64,000 nucleotides of DNA, taken from Emergencia timonensis. GTDB lineage: Bacteria > Bacillota > Clostridia > Peptostreptococcales > Anaerovoracaceae. Below the pieces are notes generated by a model, which had not been told where the DNA came from, did no database searches, and was given only the letters and a program-made list of their open reading frames with translations. The translations under genes were made by a program, and so were the position numbers. The stretch covers positions 434,001 to 498,000 of the forward strand of contig NZ_FLKM01000008.1 in NCBI RefSeq assembly GCF_900086585.1, read 5' to 3'. Below, piece after piece: positions 1-7,829 of the stretch; position 1 is the stretch's first letter; each line of letters begins with the position of its first letter.

Positions 1-2
1 AA

Positions 3-758
3 ATGCAGATGTTACAATATTTGATCGTATGTCCCCTGCTCTTTTTAGCAGGGTTTATTGATGCCATTGGCGGTGGCGGCGGATTGATTTCGATACCTGC
101 CTATATTATTTCAGGCGTACCTGTTCATAACGCCATAGCGACTAATAAACTCAGTTCCTGTATGGGGACAGGGCTGACCACCTGGCAATATTGGGTTAAC
201 GGCTATATTAGGCCAAAACTGGCGCTGCTCTGTGTGGCTGCGGCTCTTGTTGGTTCCCCTATCGGCGCAGAAATTGCACTGCGAATTGACGCCGATGTAT
301 TTAAACTGTTAATGCTGGTCATATTGCCGGTAACGGCTTTTTATGTCCTAAAGAAAAAAGACATTGGAAAAAATGAAGAAGAACTTTCTTTTAAAAAGAC
401 TGCCGTTATTTCTGTAGCCGCCGCGTTGATTGTAGGTATGTACGACGGTTTCTACGGTCCGGGTACTGGTACATTTTTAATGCTGCTGCTGACCGGGGCG
501 GCGAAGCTGGATATTTACACAGCTGCCGGCACGACAAAAGCAATCAATCTGACAACAAATATTGGCAGTATGATGATCTATCTTCTCAATGGGAAAGTGA
601 TCTTTTTACTCGGTCTTGCGGCAGGAGTATTTAACATGGCAGGAAATTTCTTAGGAGCCAGGTTCTTTCGTGACAAAGGCAGTGATATTGTCAGACCTAT
701 TATCATGGTTGTGCTCGTTATTTTCTTTATCAAAATTCTCATAGAAATGGTCGGCTAA
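3..758 (+). CDS. TauE/SafE family membrane permease (sulfite/organosulfur exporter-like)
   Basis: A 251-residue polytopic membrane protein. The N-terminal segment with a GGGGG run (about residues 18-30) followed by LISIPAYI, and the repeated half with GFYGPGTGTFL (about 149-160), are typical of the TauE/SafE (DUF81) family, which moves small sulfonates, sulfite or other organic anions across the cytoplasmic membrane. Length matches the family. The start lies at the edge of the window, so the ribosome site and any upstream partner cannot be seen, and a second ATG follows two codons later. The substrate cannot be read from sequence. It lies 123 bp before an isocitrate lyase-family gene, and a TATAAT at 785-790 between them suggests the two are not obligatorily cotranscribed. 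Confidence 0.85.
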   Translation: MQMLQYLIVCPLLFLAGFIDAIGGGGGLISIPAYIISGVPVHNAIATNKLSSCMGTGLTTWQYWVNGYIRPKLALLCVAAALVGSPIGAEIALRIDADVFKLLMLVILPVTAFYVLKKKDIGKNEEELSFKKTAVISVAAALIVGMYDGFYGPGTGTFLMLLLTGAAKLDIYTAAGTTKAINLTTNIGSMMIYLLNGKVIFLLGLAAGVFNMAGNFLGARFFRDKGSDIVRPIIMVVLVIFFIKILIEMVG

Positions 759-881
759 AGGATTGGGCTGTGAATTGGATGTGTTATAATCATGTCCGAA
801 AACAGCGAGATTTTTACTATTAGTGTGTTATACTCAATCTATTATTTACAATCACAGTGCAGAGAAGGAGCCGAGACGTAG

Positions 882-1712
882 ATGATTACAGAAAGACAGA
901 AGGAAAAAGCGCGCATTTTTTCAACGATGCACAAGGAGGATAAGATGTTTGTTCTGCCTAACGCATGGGATGCTGGCAGCGCGTATATATTTGAAAAACA
1001 GGGATTCCAAGCTGTTGCAACTTCCAGTGCAGGGATGGCGTATGACTTGGGTTATCCAGATGGGGAAAATATCTGTTTTGACGATCTTTTATATGCAGTG
1101 AGGAAAATTGCAAAACGCATTGACATTCCGCTTTCCGTGGACTTTGAAAGAGGATATGGCAAAACCGTCTGTGAAGTAAAAGAAAATGCCAAGAAGCTGA
1201 TTGTGGCCGGCGCTGTCGGATTCAACATTGAAGACGGTTTGCCTGATGGCACATTAAATCCGCTGGATCAGCAGCTTGATAAGATCAAAGGCCTTTGTCA
1301 GCTCAAACAGGAATTAGACATTGATTTTGTTATCAACGCCAGAACCTGTGCATATTGGCTCAATGTGGCAGGAGAGGAAGAAAAACTGCAGATGGCCATT
1401 GAACGCGGCAACGCTTTCGCAGAAGCAGGAGCAGATTGCGTTTTTGTTCCTGGCGCAATGGACAAAACAACTGTGGAAAAGCTTACAGCAGGAATAAAAG
1501 CACCGATTAACATTATTCTCAACGGTGTATTTCATGATTATGCCCAGCTGGAGGAACTTGGCGTGCGCAGATTAAGTCTCGGTTCCGGACCTGTTCGTTA
1601 TATCTACGGCCAGACGATTTCTTTAGCAAATCATCTGTATAACGGAGAGATAGACGAAATGCTGAACAGCCCTTTCGTTTATGCAGAGGCAAACGCATAC
1701 TTTAAAAAATAG
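882..1712 (+). CDS. Isocitrate lyase/PEP mutase superfamily enzyme
   Basis: A 276-residue TIM-barrel enzyme. Visible family marks are PNAWD at residues 26-30, SVDFERGYG near residue 87 (metal-binding aspartate region), FNIED near residue 110 and INART near residue 149. The family cleaves or forms C-C or C-P bonds next to a carboxylate (2-methylisocitrate lyase, oxaloacetate decarboxylase, PEP mutase). The residue after INART is Cys rather than the common Asp, and the lyase loop KKCGH is absent, so it is not a true isocitrate lyase. AAGGAG lies 11 nt before the ATG. The gene is followed by a hairpin and T-rich tract at 1758-1815, so it ends a unit. Substrate unknown. Confidence 0.8.
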   Translation: MITERQKEKARIFSTMHKEDKMFVLPNAWDAGSAYIFEKQGFQAVATSSAGMAYDLGYPDGENICFDDLLYAVRKIAKRIDIPLSVDFERGYGKTVCEVKENAKKLIVAGAVGFNIEDGLPDGTLNPLDQQLDKIKGLCQLKQELDIDFVINARTCAYWLNVAGEEEKLQMAIERGNAFAEAGADCVFVPGAMDKTTVEKLTAGIKAPINIILNGVFHDYAQLEELGVRRLSLGSGPVRYIYGQTISLANHLYNGEIDEMLNSPFVYAEANAYFKK

Positions 1713-1757
1713 TATTGTTTCGCGTCACTCTCAAAAGGTCTAACGTACTCTATACAA

Positions 1758-1815
1758 TCGCACAAAATACTAGAAAGCCGTATGAACACTGGGTTTGTGC
1801 GACTTTTCTTTTTCT
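1758..1815 (+). terminator. Hairpin terminator after the isocitrate lyase-family gene
   Basis: Perfect 9-bp arms TCGCACAAA (1758-1766) and TTTGTGCGA (1794-1802) enclose a 27-nt loop, followed by CTTTTCTTTTTCTTTC. The loop is long for an intrinsic terminator. Confidence 0.5.
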
Positions 1816-1858
1816 TTCCCGCCATTGTTTTATGTGGGATTATCGAGGTCAAATCGTG

Positions 1859-1871
1859 AAATGGTGCCCGA
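1859..1871 (+). repeat. 13-bp direct repeat, left copy (candidate attachment site)
   Basis: AAATGGTGCCCGA is identical to 7380-7392. The two copies bracket 5.5 kb that carries Tn916-type regulatory genes, an AraC/MATE cassette and a gene remnant just outside the right copy. No integrase is present between them. Confidence 0.45.
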
Positions 1872-2105
1872 ATTTTATAAGGGGTTGTAAGGACTTTTAA
1901 GTAAAGATAAGGGCTGCCGTCCGCTTGGCTTTCCAGCATAGTAAAAAGAGCCTCCTATCCAAGGTTGTACATGCGGCATTGAGGCACAGTCCCCCAAAGA
2001 TAAAAGACGTTATGGAGCTGCCGAAACGATGGTGTTTAGAGAAAAAATTTCAAAAAGTTTGGGCCTCCCCGCAAGTGCAGGGAGGCCCGCCCAGTTATGC
2101 GTCTA

Positions 2106-2291
2106 TCAGCCCCGGAAATATTTGAGATTTACCTGAATCCGCAGGTAAATGAATTGCTGCAAGTCTTCGTCAATGCGGCCATGAATCCGGCTATGCCGGT
2201 CAATCATCGGCTGATAGAGCAACAGCAGCTTTTCCAGAGCCAGCTTGTCCCCGCACTGGGCACGGGTAATCAAATCGTCGTAGTTTGCCAT
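2106..2291 (-). CDS. Short helix-turn-helix protein of conjugative-transposon type
   Basis: A 61-residue protein (MANYDDLITRAQCGDKLAL...) of the small HTH class that follows the sigma-like gene in Tn916-family elements, where the pair regulates excision and transfer functions. AAGGAGGG lies 8 nt before the ATG, partly inside the end of the upstream sigma-like gene, and the two are separated by one base, so they are translationally coupled. No conjugation, excisionase or integrase gene is nearby, so this looks like a stranded remnant of an element. The family call rests on resemblance in size, position and the charged helical sequence. Confidence 0.6.
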   Translation of the reverse strand: MANYDDLITRAQCGDKLALEKLLLLYQPMIDRHSRIHGRIDEDLQQFIYLRIQVNLKYFRG

Positions 2292-2292
2292 A

Positions 2293-2784
2293 TCAAAATC
2301 CCTCCTTCTCCATCATGGCTTTCCGCAGCTTGTCCAGTGCGCGGTTCTTCACTTGCCGCACCCAAACGACGGACAGCCCCATGAGCCAGGCCGCCTCCTT
2401 CGGGGGCATATCCTCTACGTATGTATGAAACAAGACTTCCTTTTCCAGCGGGGACAGGGTGAGAATTGCGGCGTACAAATCTTCGCCTGTGGCGATCTGC
2501 TCCAACGTCACGGCCCGGATAGCTTCAAACAAAAAATCGTCGGACATAGAGGGCAGTTCCCCATGTTCGACGATATTCGACATATCTTCGGCCAGTTCTT
2601 CCCGGACATTCAGTTTTTCCATGTGGCGCAGATAATCAATCTTCGCGTGAGTGACGACCTTCTCCAGATAGTCCGTAAACTTCGCAGTTCGTTCAGCTGC
2701 ACTAAATAATTCATATTCACGGGTGGACGATTCCGCCGCAGCTTTTTCAGCAAATTTTCGAGTTCTTTCATTCTGTTTTTCCAT
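2293..2784 (-). CDS. Sigma-70-like region 4 regulator of conjugative-transposon type
   Basis: A 163-residue protein whose C-terminal half (DLYAAILTLSPLEKEVLF, then PPKEAAWLMGLSVVWVRQ and KNRALDKLRKAM) is a sigma-70 region 4 helix-turn-helix, as in Tn916 Orf7-type factors. The start at 2784 is chosen because GGAGG lies 7 nt upstream; longer versions would place that ribosome site inside the coding sequence. It is coupled to the short HTH gene downstream. Both probably came with a mobile element, of which only this regulatory pair is left in the window. The target promoter is unknown. Confidence 0.7.
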   Translation of the reverse strand: MEKQNERTRKFAEKAAAESSTREYELFSAAERTAKFTDYLEKVVTHAKIDYLRHMEKLNVREELAEDMSNIVEHGELPSMSDDFLFEAIRAVTLEQIATGEDLYAAILTLSPLEKEVLFHTYVEDMPPKEAAWLMGLSVVWVRQVKNRALDKLRKAMMEKEGF

Positions 2785-3274
2785 TGAGCTTGCCTCCATG
2801 ACGCGCCGCCCACAGCGACACGCCATGAACGGCGTGTTTCAATGTTGTTGATTTAGGTTTACGAGTGTCGGATTTTACGGCAGCCAAAAGAGGCTTTTCA
2901 AGTAGCCCAATGGAATCACCCCCTTTCCCATGGAATAGGGGGATATGAAAAGAACCGGCCTCCGCCAAAGCGGAGATCGGTCCATACCCGCAAGCGCAGG
3001 AAAGCGCGGTGGAGGGCACCCCATTTACTGGCTGGAAACGGAATGAGAAATCACTATGCGGTTGTGCGAAAGTTACGGCATAGGCTCCCGGCATGTGGCG
3101 TCCTCCTTGTGCTGCCGTTGCCGTTGGGGTCTAAAAAGGGGCGCAATTACCACGTTCCCCGTAAGTCCTTTTTCAAAAAAGAAAACGGCGGTTGATTGGC
3201 CGCCGCTGAAAGCTCAATACCCGCCAAAGCAGCGGAATTTTCACTTTTTCGTTTTGTTAGTACCGGAAGAAAAT
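2785..3274. other. Gene-poor stretch upstream of the sigma-like gene
   Basis: No convincing gene. It contains a short inverted repeat CACGCC...GGCGTG at 2819-2836, a C-rich/G-rich hairpin near 2920-2943, and the minus-strand terminator of the acetyltransferase unit at about 3170-3206. A 108-codon open frame on the minus strand (2768-3094) overlaps the sigma-like start and has no recognisable domain. Confidence 0.5.
3170..3206 (-). terminator. Intrinsic terminator of the MATE/kinase/acetyltransferase unit
   Basis: Read on the minus strand, CGGCGG and CCGCCG (3205-3200 and 3191-3186) form a GC-rich stem followed by a T-rich run (TTTTCTTTTTTG). It lies about 70 bp past the acetyltransferase stop. 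Confidence 0.7.
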
Positions 3275-3826
3275 TTATTCAACACCCTGTTCTAATTTCT
3301 TAATGATTTTTGCCGGTACGCCTGCCACGACGCAATTATCCGGCACATCTTTTGCTACAACCGCTCCGGCGGCAACGACCACATTGTTTCCAATCGTAAC
3401 GCCGGGGAGTATCGTACAGTTACCACCAATCTACACGTCATTTCCTATCGTCACAGGCTTGCTATATGCCTTTTTCTCCCGTCTGCCCCTTGGCGTGAGT
3501 GGGTGGCCAACAGTCGTGATTAGCATGCAATAATCGCCAATATGCACCGGTGCAATATCCAAAATCGTTACATTGTAGTTCGTCAAAAAATCCTCTCTGA
3601 CGTGGATATTTTTACCGCTGTCACAGTTGAAATTAGGCTGGATATAAACATTTTCTCCGGTGGAGCCGAACAGCTCCTTCATTGCCGCAAGCTGGGCCGC
3701 GTAGTCGGCGGGGTTAATGGCGTTAAATTTCTCACAGCCCTTTAAGGCGTTCTCTTTGCGGGCGACAACATCAGCGTCAAAAAAGCAGTATTCCGGCCCG
3801 GCGTCTAATTTTTCAAGTTCTGTCAT
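3275..3826 (-). pseudogene. maa: Sugar O-acetyltransferase (maltose/galactoside acetyltransferase) interrupted by an amber codon
   Basis: The frame encodes 183 residue positions, the usual length of maltose O-acetyltransferases: an N-terminal helical part (ENVYIQPNFNCDSGKNIHV), the catalytic His region (ITTVGHPL), and left-handed-helix hexapeptide repeats ([25 protein letters not shown]). Codon 132 is TAG (3433-3431) where the family has Trp in GNDVWIGG, so one G-to-A change would explain it. Everything after the stop stays in frame to TAA at 3277-3275, which suggests a very recent mutation, a sequencing error, or readthrough. It follows the kinase-like gene by 3 bp and ends the MATE unit. 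If not suppressed, the product lacks the last third of the beta helix. Confidence 0.75.
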
Positions 3827-3829
3827 TTC

Positions 3830-4453
3830 TCACCACCCACCCTTTCCGTACTGTTGAATCATATTTGTAACCGTTGCAGATATGTCTTTTATCTCTATGG
3901 ACGTTGTATTGATACACAGATCGTAGAATGATTTCTCTCCCCATGTCTGCCCCGTATGGAATTGGTAATACTTCGCCCTATGTTTATCAATGGATTTTAT
4001 TTTTTGTCTCAATTCGTCGTCCGTTAAACGCTCTGTCAACTCGCTCTTTTTTAGACACCGTGCAATCTTAAACGCCATATCTGCATAAACAAAAATGCGC
4101 AACGGTTTTTTATCACTCAAAAGATAATCAGCACAACGGCCCACAATGACGCAATCCGACTTTTCCGCCATTTCTTTTATGATGGTATTCTGTTTGAGAA
4201 ATGCGGATTGATTTGGTTCCATAGCTTGATAAAATTGGGAGGAAAAAGTTCGCCCTATCGTGATGGGAAGTAGGGGTATGAAATTGCTTTCTTCAATTTG
4301 TTCTAAATACCCTTTTGTATAACTCGTCCGTTTGGCAAGCTCGTTGATGATCTCCTGATCGTAGTAAGCAATTTGCAGCATATCTGCAATTCGCCTGCCG
4401 AGTTCTCGCCCTCCACTTCCAAATTCCCGACTAATCGTGATTATTTTGTTCAC
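3830..4453 (-). CDS. Cytidylate kinase-like P-loop protein
   Basis: A 207-residue protein of the cytidylate kinase-like group. The N terminus IITISREFGSGGRELG holds the glycine-rich phosphate loop, followed by DQEIINELAKRTSYTKGYLE, and VIVGRCADYLL near residue 105. These proteins resemble CMP kinases but differ from housekeeping Cmk, and their substrate is not established. I place the start at a GTG (4453) because GGAGG lies 7 nt before it; an ATG 14 codons earlier would overlap the MATE gene and lacks a ribosome site. It sits 17 bp after the MATE gene and 3 bp before the broken acetyltransferase, so the three form one unit. Confidence 0.75.
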   Translation of the reverse strand: MNKIITISREFGSGGRELGRRIADMLQIAYYDQEIINELAKRTSYTKGYLEQIEESNFIPLLPITIGRTFSSQFYQAMEPNQSAFLKQNTIIKEMAEKSDCVIVGRCADYLLSDKKPLRIFVYADMAFKIARCLKKSELTERLTDDELRQKIKSIDKHRAKYYQFHTGQTWGEKSFYDLCINTTSIEIKDISATVTNMIQQYGKGGW

Positions 4454-4470
4454 CTTTATACCTCCGCACT

Positions 4471-5829
4471 TTATCTTGTGATATTCTTTAACCAACCGTA
4501 TTTCCGATAATGGATCACGGCGGCGGGTAGCTTGACAACTTCATCTAAATTGATAATCAGGAACACAACGACAACGGGAAGATTCCAATAAAACGCCGCA
4601 AGGAAACCGGCTGGAACAGCAAAAATCCACATGGTAATTGCGTCGCAAATCAAGCCAAACTTAGAATCACCGCCAGCAGGGAAAATCCCGGCTATCGTCG
4701 TCATGTTAATTGCTTTTGCAACCATATAGCAGGCACAGAATAGTAACATCCACTTTAAGTATTCGGTCGCTTGGGAACTTAAAACCGTTACATTCAAAAT
4801 CAAAGGTGACAGCGCAAGCAAGAGCAGGCCGGACGCCACGCCCCCGATAATCGCCATTTTCCAGAGCAAGCCGCCGTACTGCTTTGCTCGGTTCAAATCT
4901 CCCATGCCCAATTCGTTGCCCACAATAATGCCGCCGCCGTTGGCAAGGCCGGTACAAAAACTAACAATCAAATTCTTTACAATATTTGCAATAGAATTAG
5001 CAGCCACGGCGTCGCTGCCTAAGTGTCCCATAATGACGGAATACATAGTGAAGCCACACCCCCACACCAGATAATCCCCCATCATAGGCACTGTATATTT
5101 CCAGTAGTCCCGAACTAAAAGCCGATCTGCTGCAAAGCAATACTTCATACCCAGCCGGATTCGATTTTTCCGCAAGGATTCCACATAGGCCCAAAGTATT
5201 TCAATGAGCTTTGAAATAGAGGTGGCAAGTGCAGCGCCTGCAATACCCATTTTAGGAAAAAAGAGCAGCCCAAAGATCAGCGCGGCATTTAAGAAAATAT
5301 TGATAACAACGGCGCTTGACCCAATCACCATGCTTTTCATGGCATACCCTGTATTTTTCAAGATACAAAGGTAAATTTGCGAAATGCCGGTGAACAGATA
5401 AGACCCTGCTACAATGCGAAGATAAACGCTGCCGCCCGCGATCAGTTGCGGTTCTGGAGTAAAAATTCGCATTAACAAATTGGGCGTGAAAAGGGACGCC
5501 AAAAAGAACACCGCTGAAATCAAGAAAGAAACTCTTGTGACATACGCAAATATTTTTTCGATAGCGGTTACGTCACCTTTTCCGTAGTATTGTGCGGCTA
5601 AAATGCTTGTTCCCATTGTCAACCCACCCATAAACAGGTTGAACACAAAGGTAATCTGCCCGGCCAGCGATACCGCCGACAGGGAATCCTGATTGACAAA
5701 TCCGAGCATGAGCGCGTCCGAAGCACTCACCGCCGCCAGCATAAATTGTTGAAATGCGATTGGCAGCACAAGGGAAAACAGCTTCTTATAAAAGATTGTT
5801 TTCCCACCACCTAACTCTTTTTCTTCCAT
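4471..5829 (-). CDS. MATE family efflux transporter
   Basis: A 452-residue membrane protein with about twelve transmembrane segments and the duplicated MatE architecture: first half SLVLPIAFQQFMLAAVSASDALMLG, second half YWKYTVPMMGDYLVWGCGFTMYSVIMG. MATE proteins export cationic drugs or metabolites in exchange for Na+ or H+ across the cytoplasmic membrane. The start at 5829 has GGAGG 7 nt upstream; an ATG 36 codons further out would run into the divergent AraC promoter. It is transcribed away from an AraC regulator, which is the probable controller, and leads the kinase-like and acetyltransferase genes. Confidence 0.88.
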   Translation of the reverse strand: MEEKELGGGKTIFYKKLFSLVLPIAFQQFMLAAVSASDALMLGFVNQDSLSAVSLAGQITFVFNLFMGGLTMGTSILAAQYYGKGDVTAIEKIFAYVTRVSFLISAVFFLASLFTPNLLMRIFTPEPQLIAGGSVYLRIVAGSYLFTGISQIYLCILKNTGYAMKSMVIGSSAVVINIFLNAALIFGLLFFPKMGIAGAALATSISKLIEILWAYVESLRKNRIRLGMKYCFAADRLLVRDYWKYTVPMMGDYLVWGCGFTMYSVIMGHLGSDAVAANSIANIVKNLIVSFCTGLANGGGIIVGNELGMGDLNRAKQYGGLLWKMAIIGGVASGLLLLALSPLILNVTVLSSQATEYLKWMLLFCACYMVAKAINMTTIAGIFPAGGDSKFGLICDAITMWIFAVPAGFLAAFYWNLPVVVVFLIINLDEVVKLPAAVIHYRKYGWLKNITR

Positions 5830-5915
5830 TGAATAACCTCCTGTCTGTTTTTCATAACAATCTTTAGTATAGAAGAAAGCGGCCAAATAGACAGCGCCAA
5901 ATCTTAATATATACA

Positions 5916-5945
5916 GTGGCATTTTCTCATGTAGCATGATATAAT
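5916..5945 (+). promoter_or_regulatory. Candidate promoter of the AraC-type regulator
   Basis: TATAAT at 5940-5945 with a weak -35 GTGGCA at 5916-5921 (18-bp spacer), 42 bp before the GTG start. It lies in the divergent gap with the MATE gene. Confidence 0.5.
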
Positions 5946-5987
5946 GAAAACAAAAATCGTGTGCTTTTGGAGTAAAGGAGTAGCAAG

Positions 5988-6938
5988 GTGGGACAAGAAA
6001 TTTTATGTGCAGCAGTCGAAAAATTGCGGGAAGAATTTGGGGTGTTGGACTGGACGTATCATAATTGCCCCGGTGAAAATCAAGAGGAAAAAATGTTCTA
6101 TTGGCCCGGTGCGACGGAAGACGAAATTATGATCGTCGTCCATCAGAGCAGAGGGCAGCAAGAGCTGTTTCATCGGCACGATTATTTTTATTTTAATTAC
6201 ACCTATCAAGGCGAATACGATTCCATTAGCTTTAAGTACGATAACCGTATTACGATTCGGGAGGGGGAGCTATATGCGGGTCAGCCCTTTGCCGGTCACG
6301 CTCTTTGTGTCCATGACGACAAGGAAACAACGATTATTGGCGTACTGATTCAAAAAGACACTTTTTGCAGGGCCTTTCTGCCAATGCTTTCTGCAAATAC
6401 AAAACTATTTCATTTTCTGCTTGACCCATCAACCAATCAATTTTCTGATGAATATATCCATTACAAAGTTGAGGACGACTGTAACATACGGACGCTTCTT
6501 GAAATGATGGTGATAGAGTATGCCAACAGGCAGGAGGACACACAGGTTGTATTGAAGTCGCTTACATTGTCGTTTCTCATTCAGATTGCACGTCAGTATG
6601 TCAATACGAATCGGGAGCCTGCAAACAAAAGTCTTTCGGAAAAGATCGTACAGTATATAGGGGAACACGTTGATACCGTGACACTCAAAGAAATTGCAAA
6701 GCATTTTTCATATCACCCCAATTATGTTTCAACCTTGTTGCACCGAGAAGTTGGGAAATCCTTTTCAGAAATTTTATTAGAGTTACGAATGGAACGGGCG
6801 GTAATCCTTTTGGAAGGGACAAAATTGCCGGTTGAAGAAATTTCCTCGGTATTGGGTTATAGCAACAGCAGCAATTTTTACAAAGCCTTTCGGGACTACT
6901 ACCATGTTTCCCCGAGAGAATACATAAAGGTCAGGTAA
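5988..6938 (+). CDS. AraC family transcriptional regulator
   Basis: A 316-residue regulator: an N-terminal cupin-like sensing half (QELFHRHDYFYFNYTYQGEY near residue 50) and a C-terminal double helix-turn-helix (TLKEIAKHFSYHPNYVSTLL and LPVEEISSVLGYSNSSNFYK, ending SPREYIKVR). The GTG start at 5988 has AAAGGAG 7 nt upstream. It is divergent from the MATE/kinase/acetyltransferase unit and is probably its activator. A strong terminator follows at 7035-7065. The ligand is unknown. Confidence 0.85.
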   Translation: MGQEILCAAVEKLREEFGVLDWTYHNCPGENQEEKMFYWPGATEDEIMIVVHQSRGQQELFHRHDYFYFNYTYQGEYDSISFKYDNRITIREGELYAGQPFAGHALCVHDDKETTIIGVLIQKDTFCRAFLPMLSANTKLFHFLLDPSTNQFSDEYIHYKVEDDCNIRTLLEMMVIEYANRQEDTQVVLKSLTLSFLIQIARQYVNTNREPANKSLSEKIVQYIGEHVDTVTLKEIAKHFSYHPNYVSTLLHREVGKSFSEILLELRMERAVILLEGTKLPVEEISSVLGYSNSSNFYKAFRDYYHVSPREYIKVR

Positions 6939-7034
6939 TCGTTTGAAAGACAAGGAATGGAAGTCTCTATCGACCTTGATTTTTCACGCCTCTTCGGAGA
7001 GCTGGAAATGAAGTACGACAAAGTGGCAAGCAAT

Positions 7035-7065
7035 GCCCCGTGGTACTCACGGGGCCATTTTTCGA
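7035..7065 (+). terminator. Intrinsic terminator after the AraC gene
   Basis: GCCCCGTG (7035-7042) and CACGGGGC (7048-7055) form an 8-bp GC-rich stem with a 5-nt loop, followed by CATTTTTCG. Confidence 0.75.
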
Positions 7066-7237
7066 TTTTTCGCTGCCGCTCAAAACTGAAAAAGTTGCTT
7101 GTTGGTGGCCCGCCCCCAATCCTCCGGACAAGTGCGCTACGCGCCCCTGTCGAAACGCCCCCTGTGGGGCGGCTGCGTGTCCTGCGGACGCTTTGAGCGG
7201 TATAGAACGATGATTCGTGTCTATAGGCAAAAAAATA

Positions 7238-7331
7238 GCGGTTCGCTCCAGACATAAATCGGACTACTTTTCCAGTATAGGAAAAGATACCGACTACCCC
7301 AAAAAGGGGAGACCTGCTCGGAGTGAACCGC
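7238..7331. other. Folded ~95-nt segment of unknown role
   Basis: Outer arms GCGGTTCGCTCC (7238-7249) and GGAGTGAACCGC (7320-7331) pair over 12 positions with one wobble. Inside lie the hairpins CTTTTCC/GGAAAAG and CCCC-AAAAA-GGGG. It sits about 50 bp inside the right island repeat. It could be part of a transfer or attachment region, or a small RNA. Confidence 0.35.
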
Positions 7332-7379
7332 CTAAAATTTGATTGTTATGGAGTTTGCTAGAATCAATTTGTGGTGCCC

Positions 7380-7392
7380 AAATGGTGCCCGA
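7380..7392 (+). repeat. 13-bp direct repeat, right copy (candidate attachment site)
   Basis: Identical to 1859-1871. Here the motif GGTGCCC is also repeated in tandem (GTGGTGCCC just before), which is not so at the left copy. It marks the likely right limit of the 1.86-7.39 kb island. Confidence 0.45.
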
Positions 7393-7554
7393 CCTGATGA
7401 AAAAGTCCAATAAGAAGATATTGTGCCCATTGATAGAGTTATGAGAAAACCTAGATTTCATGCGGGTTTGCGATGTACCTATATAAGACGGTAAGAGACG
7501 ATATGAGCCGTTTTCGTTGCTATTATCAATAAAAAATAGTTTGTGGAGGTTGTT

Positions 7555-7677
7555 ATAAACCCGAAAAATCTGGATGACATACAGGAATCCTTTACCGTGC
7601 AGGCAGAAAATTTTGCAACCAAAGGTATGAGCTTTCCCAAGCAGTATCTGGATTACACTGTGCAGAATATGAATTAA
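7555..7677 (+). pseudogene. N-terminal remnant of a class I SAM-dependent methyltransferase
   Basis: A 40-codon frame reads NPKNLDDIQESFTVQAENF then ATKGMSFPKQYLDYTVQNMN, resembling the first 40 residues of small UbiE-like methyltransferases (QxSFTxQAxxF...YLxYT). A good ribosome site GGAGG (7545-7549) lies at normal distance, but the codon at the start position is ATA, and the frame stops at TAA before any SAM-binding motif. I read it as debris of a gene cut by the neighbouring insertion or a deletion. Confidence 0.45.
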
Positions 7678-7744
7678 AAATAGGAACGGAATACATTTGC
7701 GGCATACAGTCGCAATTTTTTTTGAAAAATCTGCAAATATCATC

Positions 7745-7806
7745 TTGACTATTTTCTAAATTGTGAGATAATTAGACTATAGTCAAATTGGACTGCTGTC
7801 CAATTT
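7745..7806 (+). promoter_or_regulatory. TetR gene promoter with two palindromic operator candidates
   Basis: TTGACT (7745-7750) and GATAAT (7767-7772) are 16 bp apart. Directly downstream lie the perfect 10-bp palindrome GACTATAGTC (7775-7784) and 9-bp arms AAATTGGAC/GTCCAATTT around a 4-bp centre (7785-7806). The position over the transcription start fits autorepression by the TetR protein. Confidence 0.6.
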
Positions 7807-7829
7807 TAGAAAGGCAAATAGGAAAGCCT

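Larger units (their letters stand above)
1713..2105. other. Gene-free stretch holding a terminator and the left end of an accessory island
   Basis: No supported gene. It contains the terminator at 1758-1815 and, at 1859-1871, one copy of a 13-bp sequence that recurs perfectly at 7380-7392. Sequence to the right (2.1 kb onward) has transposon-type genes. Confidence 0.6.
6939..7829. other. 890-bp stretch: island end, folded segment, gene remnant, TetR promoter
   Basis: No intact gene. In order it holds the terminator at 7035-7065, a folded segment at 7238-7331, the right 13-bp repeat at 7380-7392, a 40-codon methyltransferase remnant at 7555-7677, and the TetR promoter with two palindromes at 7745-7806. 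A 149-codon frame on the minus strand (7294-7743) overlaps the remnant and lacks a recognisable domain. Confidence 0.6.

Noticed and set aside
2768..3094. 108-codon minus-strand frame upstream of the sigma-like gene
   Set aside because: It overlaps the start and ribosome site of the sigma-like gene and has low-complexity composition without a domain.
3431..3433. TAG as a pyrrolysine codon in the acetyltransferase
   Set aside because: Trp is the expected residue, TAG ends several ordinary genes in the window, and no pyl genes are present here.
7294..7743. 149-codon minus-strand frame in the gap before the TetR gene
   Set aside because: It overlaps the island repeat and a recognisable methyltransferase remnant on the other strand, and the sequence resembles no family.
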